NCBI RefSeq assembly: GCF_025996515.1
Contig: NZ_BLRH01000009.1
Span: 1,116,001 to 1,180,000, forward strand
DNA length: 64,000 bases
Source of the DNA: Rhizohabitans arisaemae
Lineage (GTDB): Bacteria; Actinomycetota; Actinomycetes; Streptosporangiales; Streptosporangiaceae
Reading direction: 5' to 3'
Shown: positions 51,348-60,232 of the stretch, piece after piece
Numbering within the stretch: position 1 is the stretch's first letter
Layout of the letters: every line of letters begins with the position of its first letter
The notes under the pieces: model-generated
Told to the model about the DNA's origin: nothing
The model's input: the letters and a program-made list of their open reading frames with translations, nothing else
The model's database searches: none
Made by a program: the position numbers and the translations under genes

Positions 51348-51812
51348 CTAGGGTGCCGACCGCTCCGCGAGGTCGAAGCCGTCCCCGACGATCCGCCAGC
51401 CGCCGAGCCGCCCACCGCCCGGAGCGGCGCGAAAGAGCGAGACCCCGTCCCGCGCCGCGACCCCGGTCAGGCCGCTCCCCCTGGCGTCGATCACAGCGCT
51501 GCTCGCGTGCCGGGCGGCCCGGCGCAACGCCATCACGACGGTCACCGCCGTCGCGCCCTCCGGGAACACCTCGAAGTCGACGGACTCCCCGTCGACGAGC
51601 GCGTCCGCCCGCGTGGCCCGCTCGGCCGCCGTCGCGCTCCCCAGCGCGACGACGGTCCGCCCCTCCGCGGCGAGCAGCTCGGCCACCCGGCGTTCCGCCG
51701 CGGAGAACCGCCGCGCCGACTCGTCGATCAGACCGCGCCGCGAGGCGCCGTACGGCACTCCGGGCGGCGGGGTGCGCCGCGACACCCGCTTCCGCCCTTT
51801 GATCACCCCCAC
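51348..51812 (-). CDS. Stand-alone CdiA-CT-like nuclease-fold protein
   Basis: A 154-residue basic protein. Residues about 40-150 resemble the C-terminal tRNA-nuclease domain of contact-dependent inhibition toxins: '[17 protein letters not shown]', '[20 protein letters not shown]', '[20 protein letters not shown]', 'IDARGSGLT' and the close '[12 protein letters not shown]'. In active members the middle motif is D-(x)n-E-F-K. Here it is D with 'VDFEV', so the lysine appears replaced by Glu, and activity is doubtful. There is no export leader, delivery domain or adjacent immunity gene, so a housekeeping or regulatory derivative is as likely as a toxin. Confidence 0.55.
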   Translation of the reverse strand: MGVIKGRKRVSRRTPPPGVPYGASRRGLIDESARRFSAAERRVAELLAAEGRTVVALGSATAAERATRADALVDGESVDFEVFPEGATAVTVVMALRRAARHASSAVIDARGSGLTGVAARDGVSLFRAAPGGGRLGGWRIVGDGFDLAERSAP

Positions 51813-51854
51813 GCAGCCCCCTCGCCGATCCTCATCCGGACACCGCCGGCCGGG

Positions 51855-52031
51855 TCAATCGTCCCAGTCCCGGTCCTGGCTGTTCCAGCTCTCGTTGCGC
51901 TCGGCGGCCGTGGTGAGCGCACGCGCCGCCTCCTCCTTGCTGGGGTAGGGGCCCATGCGATCCTTGTTGGGGCAGCCTTGTTCCGGCTCCACCCTCATGT
52001 GTTTCAGACAGAACCACCACTGATCGGTCAC
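51855..52031 (-). CDS. Small conserved actinobacterial protein next to map (58 aa)
   Basis: A 58-residue acidic protein starting with GTG: '[20 protein letters not shown]', then '[20 protein letters not shown]', ending in a run of Asp/Trp. Proteins with this WW-CLKH-VEP-GCP-LGPY pattern are widespread beside the methionine aminopeptidase gene in actinobacteria, where they are sometimes annotated SPOR-domain proteins. Two cysteines and one His could bind metal. Function is unknown. It is divergent from map with 42 bases between start codons. Confidence 0.82.
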   Translation of the reverse strand: MTDQWWFCLKHMRVEPEQGCPNKDRMGPYPSKEEAARALTTAAERNESWNSQDRDWDD

Positions 52032-52060
52032 AGGGAAATCTTGCCCGCTTCCCGCCGAAC

Positions 52061-52066
52061 TAGACT
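52061..52066 (+). promoter_or_regulatory. -10 box of a leaderless map transcript
   Basis: TAGACT lies 7 bases before ATG 52074 with no Shine-Dalgarno between. Confidence 0.5.
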
Positions 52067-52073
52067 TGCCGCC

Positions 52074-52922
52074 ATGACGTCGACACTCCGGCCAGGGCGT
52101 ATCTCGCCCATGCGCAAGGTCCCCGCCCACATCGAGCGTCCGGAGTACGTGGGGAAACGAACTCCGCGAACCGGTGAGGACGACGTGAAGTCGCCGGAGA
52201 TCATCGAGCGGATGCGGGTCGCCGGGCGGATCGCGGGTCAGGCTCTCGTGGAGGTCTCCAAGCACATCGCGCCCGGGACGACCACCGACGAACTCGATCG
52301 GATCGGGCACGAGTTCCTCTGCGACAACGGCGCCTACCCCAGCACCCTCGGATACCGCGGCTACCCCAAGTCCCTCTGCACCTCGATCAACGAGGTGATC
52401 TGCCACGGCATCCCCGACGACACGGTCCTGCGCGACGGCGACATCGTCAACGTGGACATCACCGCCTACATCGGCGGGGTCCACGGGGACACCGACGCCA
52501 CCTACCTCGTCGGTGAGGTGGACGAGGAGTCCCGGCTCCTGGTGGAGCGGACCCGGGAGGCGTTGAACCGGGCGATCAAGACGGTCGCGCCGGGACGCGC
52601 GCTCAACGTGGTGGGGCGGGTCATCGAGTCCTACGCCAAGCGGTTCGGGTACGGCGTGGTGCGCGACTTCACCGGGCACGGCATCGGCACGACCTTCCAC
52701 TCGGGCCTGATCGTGCCGCATTTCGACGACCCGTCGATCACGGTGACGATGGAGCCCGGGATGACGTTCACCATCGAACCGATGCTGACCCTCGGCACCG
52801 TCGACTACGAGATCTGGCCGGACGGCTGGACCGCGGTCACCCGGGACCGGCGACGCACCGCGCAGTTCGAGCACACCGTGCTCGTCACGGCCACCGGGCC
52901 CGAGATCCTCACCCTGCCGTAG
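52074..52922 (+). CDS. map: Type I methionyl aminopeptidase
   Basis: Removes the initiator methionine from nascent proteins. The 282-residue protein has the complete dinuclear metal site: Asp128 ('[11 protein letters not shown]'), Asp139 ('HGDTDATY'), His202 ('[13 protein letters not shown]'), Glu235 ('[10 protein letters not shown]') and Glu266 ('[10 protein letters not shown]'). An N-terminal extension of about 40 residues contains '[12 protein letters not shown]', the SH3-binding-like linker of actinobacterial MetAP1c. It is leaderless and alone, and converges on the orphan kinase-ATPase gene with only 4 bases between stops. Confidence 0.96.
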   Translation: MTSTLRPGRISPMRKVPAHIERPEYVGKRTPRTGEDDVKSPEIIERMRVAGRIAGQALVEVSKHIAPGTTTDELDRIGHEFLCDNGAYPSTLGYRGYPKSLCTSINEVICHGIPDDTVLRDGDIVNVDITAYIGGVHGDTDATYLVGEVDEESRLLVERTREALNRAIKTVAPGRALNVVGRVIESYAKRFGYGVVRDFTGHGIGTTFHSGLIVPHFDDPSITVTMEPGMTFTIEPMLTLGTVDYEIWPDGWTAVTRDRRRTAQFEHTVLVTATGPEILTLP

Positions 52923-52926
52923 CCGG

Positions 52927-53481
52927 TCAGCCGCGGAGCGGGGGTTTCGGCGGGGTGAGCGGGATCGTTCCGGAGACGGTCGCGCCCTGCCCGGGCGCGG
53001 AGTCGACCGAGCAGGTCCCGCCGAGTTCGGCGAAGCGGGCGGACATGCCGACCAGCCCGCGGCCGCGGTGACGTCCCCCCGGGTGGAAGCCCCTGCCGTC
53101 GTCGACGACGGTGAGCTTGAGGACGTCGCGACCCGTGGTGATCGCCACGGACACGTGCCGGGCGGAGCTGTGCTTCTCGACGTTGCCCAGCGCCTCCCCG
53201 AGCACCCAACGGACCGCTTCGGCGATCCCGGCCGCGACCGGCTTGGTGGGAAGTGCCCAGATCTCCACCACGACTCCGGTGGAGTCCGACCACGAACCCA
53301 GCCGGCTCCGCAGCTCCTGCGCCAGCGAGAGCCCGTCCAGCATCTCCAGATGGTCCGACATCCCCGTGCCCCTCTTTGCCAGACGGATCGCCCCCGAAAC
53401 GATCTCGATACCGTCGGGAACCAGCCTATAGAACAACTCGGGTGGGTGCCGGAGCGCCGGTGGGGTGACCTCCGACGTCAC
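52927..53481 (-). CDS. Orphan histidine-kinase-type ATPase without a phosphoacceptor domain
   Basis: A 184-residue protein ending in an HATPase_c domain of the NarL/DesK sensor kinase type. N box: 'EALGNVEKHSSARHVSVAIT'. G1 box: 'VVDDGRGFHPGG'. G2 box: 'RGLVGMSARFAELGG'. The preceding 90 residues hold a helical segment but no His phosphoacceptor motif and no sensor or membrane part. No NarL-type response regulator is adjacent; the downstream two-component genes are OmpR-type. It could be a truncated kinase, or a GHKL ATPase such as an anti-sigma kinase. Confidence 0.8.
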   Translation of the reverse strand: MTSEVTPPALRHPPELFYRLVPDGIEIVSGAIRLAKRGTGMSDHLEMLDGLSLAQELRSRLGSWSDSTGVVVEIWALPTKPVAAGIAEAVRWVLGEALGNVEKHSSARHVSVAITTGRDVLKLTVVDDGRGFHPGGRHRGRGLVGMSARFAELGGTCSVDSAPGQGATVSGTIPLTPPKPPLRG

Positions 53482-53628
53482 CCGGCCGTCGCACGGGAGA
53501 GCGCACGCCTCGGGGCGGATACCGTGCGAACCCGGCCGGGGCGACCACCTGCGGGGTGGGTCGCACCGCCTGGCGAACAGTCTGCCCGAAAGGTCTGTGA
53601 CCCGGCTCAGCGGGAGCTGAAAGTCCGC

Positions 53629-55131
53629 TCAGGAGACGGGCAGCCGTACCCGGAAGGTGGCGCCGACACCGGGCTCGCTCCGCACGTCCACCGAGCCGCC
53701 GTGCGCCTTCACCAGCGCGGCGACGATCGAGAGGCCGAGGCCGCTGCCCCCTTGGGCCCGGTTCCGCGACACGTCCGCGCGGTAGAACCGCTCGAACACC
53801 TTCGCGGAGTCCTCGGGGAGCAGACCCTGACCCCGGTCGGCGACCTCGAGGGCGACCACCTCGTGTGCCTCCCGGGGCTCCCCGCCGACTTCGGCGATCT
53901 TGCCGACCCCGACCTGGAAAGCCGTTCCCGGCGGGGTGTGGGTGAGCGCGTTGTTCACCAGGTTCCCGACCACCTGCCGCAGCCGCGCCTCGTCGCCGAC
54001 CACGGTGACCGGGCCGTCCGCGTCGTCCAGCCGGACCAGGTCGATCTCGCGGTCCGGGGCGAGCGCCTGGGCGTCCAGGACGGCCTCGGCGGCGACGGAC
54101 AGCAGGTCCACCGGCTGCCGCTCGATCGGGCGCTGCTGGTCCAGGCGGGCCAGGAGCAGCAGGTCGTCCACGAGCAGCCCCATCCGCACCGCCTCGTCCT
54201 CGATCCGGCGCAGCACCCTGGCGACCTGGGGGTCGGCCCCGCCCTCCTGACGGTAGAGCTCGGCGAAGCCCCGGATGGAGGTGAGCGGGGTCCGGAGTTC
54301 GTGGCTGGCGTCCGCGACGAACCTGCGCATGCGCTCCTCGGAGAGGCGGGACTGCTCGGCGGACTCCATGGCGGCCCGCTCGGAGATCCCCCTCGCCTGG
54401 AAGGCGGACTCGATCTGGGCGAGCATGCCGTTGATCGCCCGGCCGAGCCGTCCGGTCTCGGTCCGGGGGTCGTCGTTGGGCACCCGCCGGGAGAGATCGC
54501 CTCCGGCGATGGCCTCCGCGGTCCGCTCGATCGCCAGCAGCGGCCCCAGACTATGCCGTACCAGCAGATAACCGGCGATGCCGAGGAGGCAGAGTGCGAC
54601 GGCGCCGACGCCCACTTCGATGAAGGCGAGCTGACGGACGTTGGCGTCCACGCCGTCCATGCTCAGCGCCACCACCTTGGTCCACCCCTCGTCGGGCAGG
54701 ATCGCCACGCTGACCCGCCAGCGCCCGGGCGCCCCCGCCGTGGAGGCCACGGAGAAGGGCTCACCCAGCCGCCCCGGAACCTCGGCGGAGTCCAGCTTCG
54801 GCAGCATCGGGCGGGCCCTGTCGTGCGGCTCGGCGATGACTTTGACCACGTTGCCCGCTGGGTCGAGGTGGACGGCGTAGAAGGGGCCGAACAGCCGTTC
54901 GAGCCGATTGGCCATCGGCCGGCCCGCCGTCTGGTGGCGGGTGAGGTTCATCTTGAGGGCGGTCTCCAGTTGCCGGTCCACCCGATCCGTCAGGTGATCG
55001 CGCATCAGCTGCAATCCGACCGTGCTGGTCAGTGTGAGTGCCAGCATCACCAGCAGGAGCGATCCGGAGACGAGCCGGAGCCACAGCGGCGTCCGGGCCG
55101 GACGCCAGGGCAGCTCCCTCACTCTGATCAC
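53629..55131 (-). CDS. Sensor histidine kinase of tandem two-component system A
   Basis: A 500-residue membrane kinase. TM1 is at about 20-42, an extracytoplasmic sensor domain at 43-165, and TM2 at about 166-188. A HAMP domain follows (about 190-240, 'IAGGDLSRRVPNDDPRTETG'). The HisKA box 'MRRFVADASHELRTPLTSIR' has phospho-His277. The HATPase_c has 'LRQVVGNLVNNALTHTP', 'EVADRGQGLLPED' and 'GGSGLGLSIVAALVKAHGG'. Its start overlaps the end of the partner regulator gene by 4 bases. It is closely similar in layout to the kinase at 56031, pointing to duplication. The signal is unknown. Confidence 0.93.
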   Translation of the reverse strand: MIRVRELPWRPARTPLWLRLVSGSLLLVMLALTLTSTVGLQLMRDHLTDRVDRQLETALKMNLTRHQTAGRPMANRLERLFGPFYAVHLDPAGNVVKVIAEPHDRARPMLPKLDSAEVPGRLGEPFSVASTAGAPGRWRVSVAILPDEGWTKVVALSMDGVDANVRQLAFIEVGVGAVALCLLGIAGYLLVRHSLGPLLAIERTAEAIAGGDLSRRVPNDDPRTETGRLGRAINGMLAQIESAFQARGISERAAMESAEQSRLSEERMRRFVADASHELRTPLTSIRGFAELYRQEGGADPQVARVLRRIEDEAVRMGLLVDDLLLLARLDQQRPIERQPVDLLSVAAEAVLDAQALAPDREIDLVRLDDADGPVTVVGDEARLRQVVGNLVNNALTHTPPGTAFQVGVGKIAEVGGEPREAHEVVALEVADRGQGLLPEDSAKVFERFYRADVSRNRAQGGSGLGLSIVAALVKAHGGSVDVRSEPGVGATFRVRLPVS

Positions 55132-55823
55132 CCTCGGGGCGCTCGCAGGACATACCCCACGCCGCGCAGGGTATGGATGAGCCTCGGCTCCACCCTGTCG
55201 ACTTTACGCCGGAGATAGGAGACGTAGGACTCGACGACGTTCCCGTCGCCCCCGAAATCGTAGTTCCATACATGGTCCAGAATCTGCGCCTTTGACACGA
55301 CACGTCCGGCATTGACCATGAAGTAGTGCAGAAGCTTGAACTCCGTGGGCGAGAGCCGCACCGGTTCCCGGCTCCGCCAGACCTCGTGACTCTCCTCGTC
55401 GAGTTCCAGATCGGCCACCCGAAGCCGGGTGGGGATCGGATGCCCGCCACGGGAGCGCCGGAGCACCGCCCGGACCCTGGCCAGCACCTCCTCCAGACTG
55501 AACGGCTTGGTCACGTAGTCGTCCCCGCCGAGGCCCAGCCCGGTCACCTTGTCCTCGGTGGCGTCCCGCGCGGTCAGGAACACCACCGGGGTCTGCACCC
55601 CCGCGCCACGGAGCCGGGAGATCACCGCGAAGCCATCCATGTCGGGCAGCATGACGTCGAGGATGAGCAGATCCAGGGGAAACTTCTCCGCGAGCTGTAC
55701 GGCGTCCCTGCCGTTCTCCGCGCTCATCACCTGGAAGCCGGCGAACCGCAGGCTCGCCGTCAGCAACTCCAGGATGTTCGGCTCGTCCTCCACGACGAGC
55801 AGCCGCGCCTCGGTCACCTCCAC
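55128..55823 (-). CDS. OmpR-family response regulator of two-component system A
   Basis: A 231-residue regulator. The receiver domain (1-120) has 'LLVVEDEPNILELLTASLRF', phosphoacceptor Asp56 in 'LLILDVMLPDMDG' and the switch Lys in 'DDYVTKPFSLEEVL'. The winged helix DNA-binding domain (135-231) has 'RLSPTEFKLLHYFMVNAGRV' and 'YVSYLRRKVDRVEPRLIHTL', with the closing 'RGVGYVLRAP'. GTG 55823 was chosen; GTG 55817 is two codons further. It is co-transcribed with the kinase, overlapping by 4 bases (ATGA). Confidence 0.92.
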   Translation of the reverse strand: MEVTEARLLVVEDEPNILELLTASLRFAGFQVMSAENGRDAVQLAEKFPLDLLILDVMLPDMDGFAVISRLRGAGVQTPVVFLTARDATEDKVTGLGLGGDDYVTKPFSLEEVLARVRAVLRRSRGGHPIPTRLRVADLELDEESHEVWRSREPVRLSPTEFKLLHYFMVNAGRVVSKAQILDHVWNYDFGGDGNVVESYVSYLRRKVDRVEPRLIHTLRGVGYVLRAPRG

Positions 55824-56030
55824 GGCCCCACGACCCCTCTCCACCGGCCCGGTGCCGGGGGCACGGACGTGGGCGGCACCCCAACAGGGGACGGGCGCCG
55901 CCCACACGGTGCCGGCATTTTCAACCGTGAATCCCTTTGCCGCGCGTATCCGATTCTGAACCGCATGGATGGGTGCCGCCTCCAACCGACCTGAGAATTG
56001 GCTGTGAATCCGAACGGGGCCGCGCCCAGG

Positions 56031-57485
56031 CTACGTCTCCGCGACGAGTGGCAGGACCACCCGGAAGGTCGCCCCCGCCCCGGGCTCCGTCCGGACCGCG
56101 ACGGTCCCCCCGTGCGCCTGGACCAGGGCGGCCACGATGGACAGCCCGAGCCCGCTCCCCCCGGACGTCCGCCGGGTCCGTGCCTGATCCACCCGGTAGA
56201 ACCGTTCGAAGATCCGCTCGGCCTGCTCCGGCGGTAGCCCCGGACCCTCGTCCGCGACCTCCAGGACCGCGGCCTGCCGGTCCTCCAGCAGACCGGGCGA
56301 GACCCGCACCTGCACCGGGCTCCCCTGCGGGGTGTGGACGAGCGCGTTGCTCATCAGATTGCCCACGACCTGGCGCAGCCGTACCTCGTCTCCCCCGACG
56401 ATGAACGCCGCCCCGCCGTCCACCGTGAGACCGATCGAGCGTTCGGGGGCGAGAACCCTGGCGTCGTGTACGGCGTCCGCGGCGAGAACCAGGAGATCGA
56501 GCGGGCGGCGGTCCAGCGGGCGCTGCTGGTCCGATCGGGCGAGCACCAGCAGATCGTCGACGAGAACGCTCATCCGGGCCGCCTCGCCCTCCAGCCGGCG
56601 CATGAGCCGGTCGAGCCGCTCCGGGTCGCGTTCCGGACGTTGGCGGTAGAACTCCGCGAATCCCCTGATCGTGGTCAGCGGGGTACGCAGCTCGTGGCTG
56701 GCGTCGGCGACGAACCTGCGCATCCGCTCCTCGGACCGCCGGGCCGCCGCCTCGGACTCCGCCCGGGCGGCGAAGGCGGACTCGATCTGCGCCAGCATGC
56801 CGTTGAGCGACCTGGCCAGCCGCCCGACCTCGGTCCGCGGGTCACGGTCGGGGACGCGCCGCCCCAGCTGGCCCCCGGCGATCGCCTCGGCGGTCTCCTC
56901 GATCTCGGTCAGCGGGGACAGGCTCGCCCGCACCACCACGATGCCGACCCCGGCCAGCACGACCACCACGAGCCCGCCGACGAGCAGTTCGATGTTGGTC
57001 AGCCGGGACAGCGTCTGGTCCACGTCGGCGAGGTTCATCCCCACCACCGTGAAGCCGCCGTCGAACTCCGGCTCGATCAGGACGCGCCAGCGCCCATGGC
57101 CCAGCACCGCGGGAACCGTGGCGGGCCCGGCGCCCCTGCGGAGCTCCGCGTAGGAGAGGTCGGGCCCGGCGACGGCCTCCTCACCGTGCGGATGCTGCTC
57201 CCAGACGGTGTTGCCGATCCGGTCCCGCCCCTGGGCGATGAACCCCGCCAGCAGGGGCTTGCCCTTTTTGAAGGACTGCAGGCGGATGGGGAGCTGCTCG
57301 TCGGCCCGCTCCAGCAGATAGCCGCGGAGCATGGAGACGCTCACCACACTGATGACCGTCAGCGCCGCGACGACCAAGGCGAGCAGACCCGCGATGAGCT
57401 TGATCCGCAGCGGGGTTCGCGCGGACAGCCTCCGGAGCGGGGCGAGCACGGCGGGAGACTCAGGCAGGTGGAAGGCGGAGAACAT
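56031..57485 (-). CDS. Sensor histidine kinase of tandem two-component system B
   Basis: A 484-residue paralogue of the kinase at 53629. TM1 lies at about 27-49 and TM2 at about 165-187. The sensor domain (50-164) contains a 'EQHPHGEE' His-rich stretch. HAMP is 'IAGGQLGRRVPDRDPRTEVG'. HisKA is 'MRRFVADASHELRTPLTTIR' with phospho-His264. HATPase_c has 'LRQVVGNLMSNALVHTPQG' and 'SGGSGLGLSIVAALVQAHGG'. ATG 57485, with GGAG 6 bases upstream, overlaps the end of the regulator gene by 26 bases. The copper genes lie just upstream of this pair, so metal or envelope stress sensing is a reasonable but unproven guess. Confidence 0.93.
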   Translation of the reverse strand: MFSAFHLPESPAVLAPLRRLSARTPLRIKLIAGLLALVVAALTVISVVSVSMLRGYLLERADEQLPIRLQSFKKGKPLLAGFIAQGRDRIGNTVWEQHPHGEEAVAGPDLSYAELRRGAGPATVPAVLGHGRWRVLIEPEFDGGFTVVGMNLADVDQTLSRLTNIELLVGGLVVVVLAGVGIVVVRASLSPLTEIEETAEAIAGGQLGRRVPDRDPRTEVGRLARSLNGMLAQIESAFAARAESEAAARRSEERMRRFVADASHELRTPLTTIRGFAEFYRQRPERDPERLDRLMRRLEGEAARMSVLVDDLLVLARSDQQRPLDRRPLDLLVLAADAVHDARVLAPERSIGLTVDGGAAFIVGGDEVRLRQVVGNLMSNALVHTPQGSPVQVRVSPGLLEDRQAAVLEVADEGPGLPPEQAERIFERFYRVDQARTRRTSGGSGLGLSIVAALVQAHGGTVAVRTEPGAGATFRVVLPLVAET

Positions 57486-58179
57486 ATCCGACTCCGCGAA
57501 GCGTGTGAATCAAACGTGGCTCGGCCCTGTCGATCTTACGTCGGAGGACGGAGACATAGGACTCCACGATCCCGGCGTCCCCGCGGAAGTCGTAGTCCCA
57601 GACATGGTCGAGAATCTGCGCCTTGGAGAGCACCCGCCCGGAGTTGGCCATGAAGAACCGGAGCAGCTTGAACTCCGTCGGGGAGAGCGAGACCTGCCGC
57701 CCGCCCCGCCACACCTCGTGGCTCTCCTCGTCCAGCTCGATGTCGGCGAAGTTCAGCCGCGGCGGCGGCAGGTGCCGGTCGCCGCCGGTCCGGCGGAGCA
57801 CCGCGCGGATTCGCGCGACGACCTCCTCCAGGCTGAACGGCTTGGTCACGTAGTCGTCGCCGCCGAGGGTGAGCCCGCGGATCTTGTCGGCCGTCGCGTC
57901 GCGGGCGGTGAGGAAGACCACCGGGGTGTAGGTGCCCCCGCTCCGCAACCGGCGAACGACCTCGAACCCGTCCATGTCCGGGAGCATGACGTCCAGGATG
58001 ATCAGGTTGGGTTTCCGGCGGCCGACGGTGTTCACGGCTTCGGCGCCCTCGGACGCGGTGAACACCTCGAACCCGGCGAAGCGCAGGCTCACAGCGAGGA
58101 GTTCACGGATGTTGGGCTCGTCCTCGACCACGAGGAGGCGAGCCTCCGTTTCACGGTTTACATCCGATTGATCACTCAC
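57460..58179 (-). CDS. OmpR-family response regulator of two-component system B
   Basis: A 239-residue regulator with phosphoacceptor Asp63 in 'LIILDVMLPDMDGFEVVRRL', receiver switch 'GDDYVTKPFSLEEVVARIRA' and a winged helix ('SLSPTEFKLLRFFMANSGRV', 'SYVSVLRRKIDRAEPRLIHT'). It is highly similar to the regulator at 55128, including the recognition helix region. GTG 58179 is the likely start; a TTG at 58200 is in frame. It begins 55 bases after the copD-ctaG stop on the same strand, so it may share the copper operon transcript. Confidence 0.92.
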   Translation of the reverse strand: MSDQSDVNRETEARLLVVEDEPNIRELLAVSLRFAGFEVFTASEGAEAVNTVGRRKPNLIILDVMLPDMDGFEVVRRLRSGGTYTPVVFLTARDATADKIRGLTLGGDDYVTKPFSLEEVVARIRAVLRRTGGDRHLPPPRLNFADIELDEESHEVWRGGRQVSLSPTEFKLLRFFMANSGRVLSKAQILDHVWDYDFRGDAGIVESYVSVLRRKIDRAEPRLIHTLRGVGYVLRLPPA

Positions 58180-58234
58180 ACTCCCATTCTCACCCGTCAA
58201 CCTGAGGATGAGCTGAGAGTTTCCTCACCGGAGA

Positions 58235-60232
58235 TCACCCTTCGGCCTCACTCCGCTGATTCAAACGGGCGAGGCGTGCATTGTACTCATCAAGTTCGTC
58301 ATCCCCGGAACCGCCTTTTCTGGCCGCGGCCGCGTCCACCCGCCGATCCTTCCTGCGCGCCTTCCGCTCGTCGTCGCGGAACCACTGGAAGATCAGCGCG
58401 ATCAGCACCACGACGGTCGGGATCTCCCCGAACGCCCAGGCGATGGCCCCGCCCGTCTGCTGGTCCTCGACGAGTGAGGCCCCCCACTCCCGGCCCAGCT
58501 GGTTGTACCAGTCCTCGGCCATCGCCGTGGTGCTGAACATAAGCGCGACGCCGAAGAACGCGTGGAAGGGCATCGTGACGAACAGGACCAGCATCTTGGC
58601 GAAGTACGGCAGGCGGTGCGGCGAGGGATCCACGCCGATCAGCACCCAGAAGAACAGGCACCCGCTCGCCAGGAAGTGCAGCGTCATCACGATGTGCCCG
58701 AGATGCTGCTCCATCGCCGCGGCGAAGAGCGGCGTGAAGTACAGCGCGTAGGTGCTCGCAATGAAGATCATCGTGGCGACGGCCGGATGGGCGAGGACCT
58801 TGGTCGCCCGGCTGTGCAAAAGCACGGTGATCCATTCACGCGGCCCCCGGTCCCCCTTCCGCTCCGCGGGCTTGAGCGCCCGGAGCGCGAGGGTGACCGG
58901 ACCGCCGAGCACGAGCAGGATGGGCACGAGCATGGACAGCACCATGTGCTCGGCCATGTGCACGCTGAACAGCACCGGCGCGTACCTGGCGACCCCGCTC
59001 TGGGTGGCGAGGACCAGGACGGCCACGCCGAGGAACCAGGCGACGCTCCGGCCGACCGGCCAGCGGTCGCCGCGCCGGCGGAGCCGGACCAGGCCGGCCG
59101 CGTAGAGTCCGGCGAGGGCCGCGGCGACCAGCGCGAAGAAGAAGTCGAACCACCACAGCCCGATCAGGTTTCCCGCGGTGATCGGGGGCGGCATCAGGTA
59201 GCCGAGGAGTTCGAAGGCCCGGTCGAGGGGGACGTCGACCTCCGGCGGCTTGGTACGGCTGAGCGCGACGGCCAGCCCCATCGTCGCCGTCATGATGACG
59301 ACCTCGCCGGCGGCCAGCCGGGTGAAGGCCCGTGGCTCACCGGCGGTGAGCCGGGCGATGGTCCGCTCGCGGTGCCGCCATCCCGCGAAGCCCAGCAGGA
59401 CCAGGGCGACCGTCTTGACGACGATCATCCAGCCGTAGGCGGAACCGAGGAGCGCGGCCGGGGACTCCAGCCGGGCCACCACGCCGGCCAGCCCGGAAAG
59501 CCCCACCCCGGCGAAACACCAGAGCGCCAGCCGGGAGAACCGGCCGGCGACGACCGGCAGGTGGGGCAGACCCTTGACGGCGTGCGCGCAGACGACGGCC
59601 AGCCCGCCCACCCACAGCGCGATGAGCACCAGGTGCAGGGCGACCCCGGTGGTCGCCAGCGAGTGGTTGGGCGAGGAGGCGCCGTGGCCGGTCAACGCGG
59701 GCGGCAGCAGGGTGAGCAGCGAGAACAGGAGCAACCCGGCGGCCGTCCCCACGGTGATCGCGCCCCGGGCGAACAGGGCGATCGCGGTGGCGAAGAGCAC
59801 CACGAGGGTGAGCGCGATGCCCTGGGAGACCTGTCCGGCGAAACTGGTGATCTCCTCGCCGGTGAGCCGGTAAATCGGGCTGCCCAGACTGTCGGAGAGG
59901 GAGAAGAGCATGGTCGCCGCGGCGGAGAAGGCCCAGGCGAGGGCGAGCCAGGACGCGGCCCTGACGTAGGCCGCCGCCGGCTTGCCCAGCAGGCCCTTGT
60001 CGCTGGGAAGCAGCACCGCCGCGATGAGCAGGGTGCCGACGACGAGCGCCCCGGAGACGTCCATGGCGAGCTTGGCCAGGGGCAGGCCCAACCGGGTGAT
60101 CGGGCCCTCGTCGGGCAGCCCGGGGATCACCCGCGGGTTCGCCGCACCGCCCGCGTACATCGCGGCCACCAGGGCGACGACGCCCGCCGTCACGGCCCCG
60201 GCGGCCCACCCCAGGGCGACCCGGCCCCTCAC
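58235..60232 (-). CDS. Fusion of copper resistance protein CopD and CtaG-type cytochrome c oxidase assembly factor
   Basis: A 665-residue polytopic membrane protein. The first half (about 1-340) is a CopD domain ('LHLVLIALWVGGLAVVCAHA', with conserved His). The second half (about 350-640) is a CtaG_Caa3 domain ('LFSVHMAEHMVLSMLVPILL', 'HFLASGCLFFWVLIGVDPSP', 'PFHAFFGVALMFSTTAMAED'). It is inferred to move copper across the membrane and deliver it to cytochrome oxidase. The GTG start overlaps the copC stop by 4 bases (GTGA). The C-terminus is a charged cytoplasmic tail. This fusion is common in actinobacteria. Confidence 0.93.
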   Translation of the reverse strand: MRGRVALGWAAGAVTAGVVALVAAMYAGGAANPRVIPGLPDEGPITRLGLPLAKLAMDVSGALVVGTLLIAAVLLPSDKGLLGKPAAAYVRAASWLALAWAFSAAATMLFSLSDSLGSPIYRLTGEEITSFAGQVSQGIALTLVVLFATAIALFARGAITVGTAAGLLLFSLLTLLPPALTGHGASSPNHSLATTGVALHLVLIALWVGGLAVVCAHAVKGLPHLPVVAGRFSRLALWCFAGVGLSGLAGVVARLESPAALLGSAYGWMIVVKTVALVLLGFAGWRHRERTIARLTAGEPRAFTRLAAGEVVIMTATMGLAVALSRTKPPEVDVPLDRAFELLGYLMPPPITAGNLIGLWWFDFFFALVAAALAGLYAAGLVRLRRRGDRWPVGRSVAWFLGVAVLVLATQSGVARYAPVLFSVHMAEHMVLSMLVPILLVLGGPVTLALRALKPAERKGDRGPREWITVLLHSRATKVLAHPAVATMIFIASTYALYFTPLFAAAMEQHLGHIVMTLHFLASGCLFFWVLIGVDPSPHRLPYFAKMLVLFVTMPFHAFFGVALMFSTTAMAEDWYNQLGREWGASLVEDQQTGGAIAWAFGEIPTVVVLIALIFQWFRDDERKARRKDRRVDAAAARKGGSGDDELDEYNARLARLNQRSEAEG

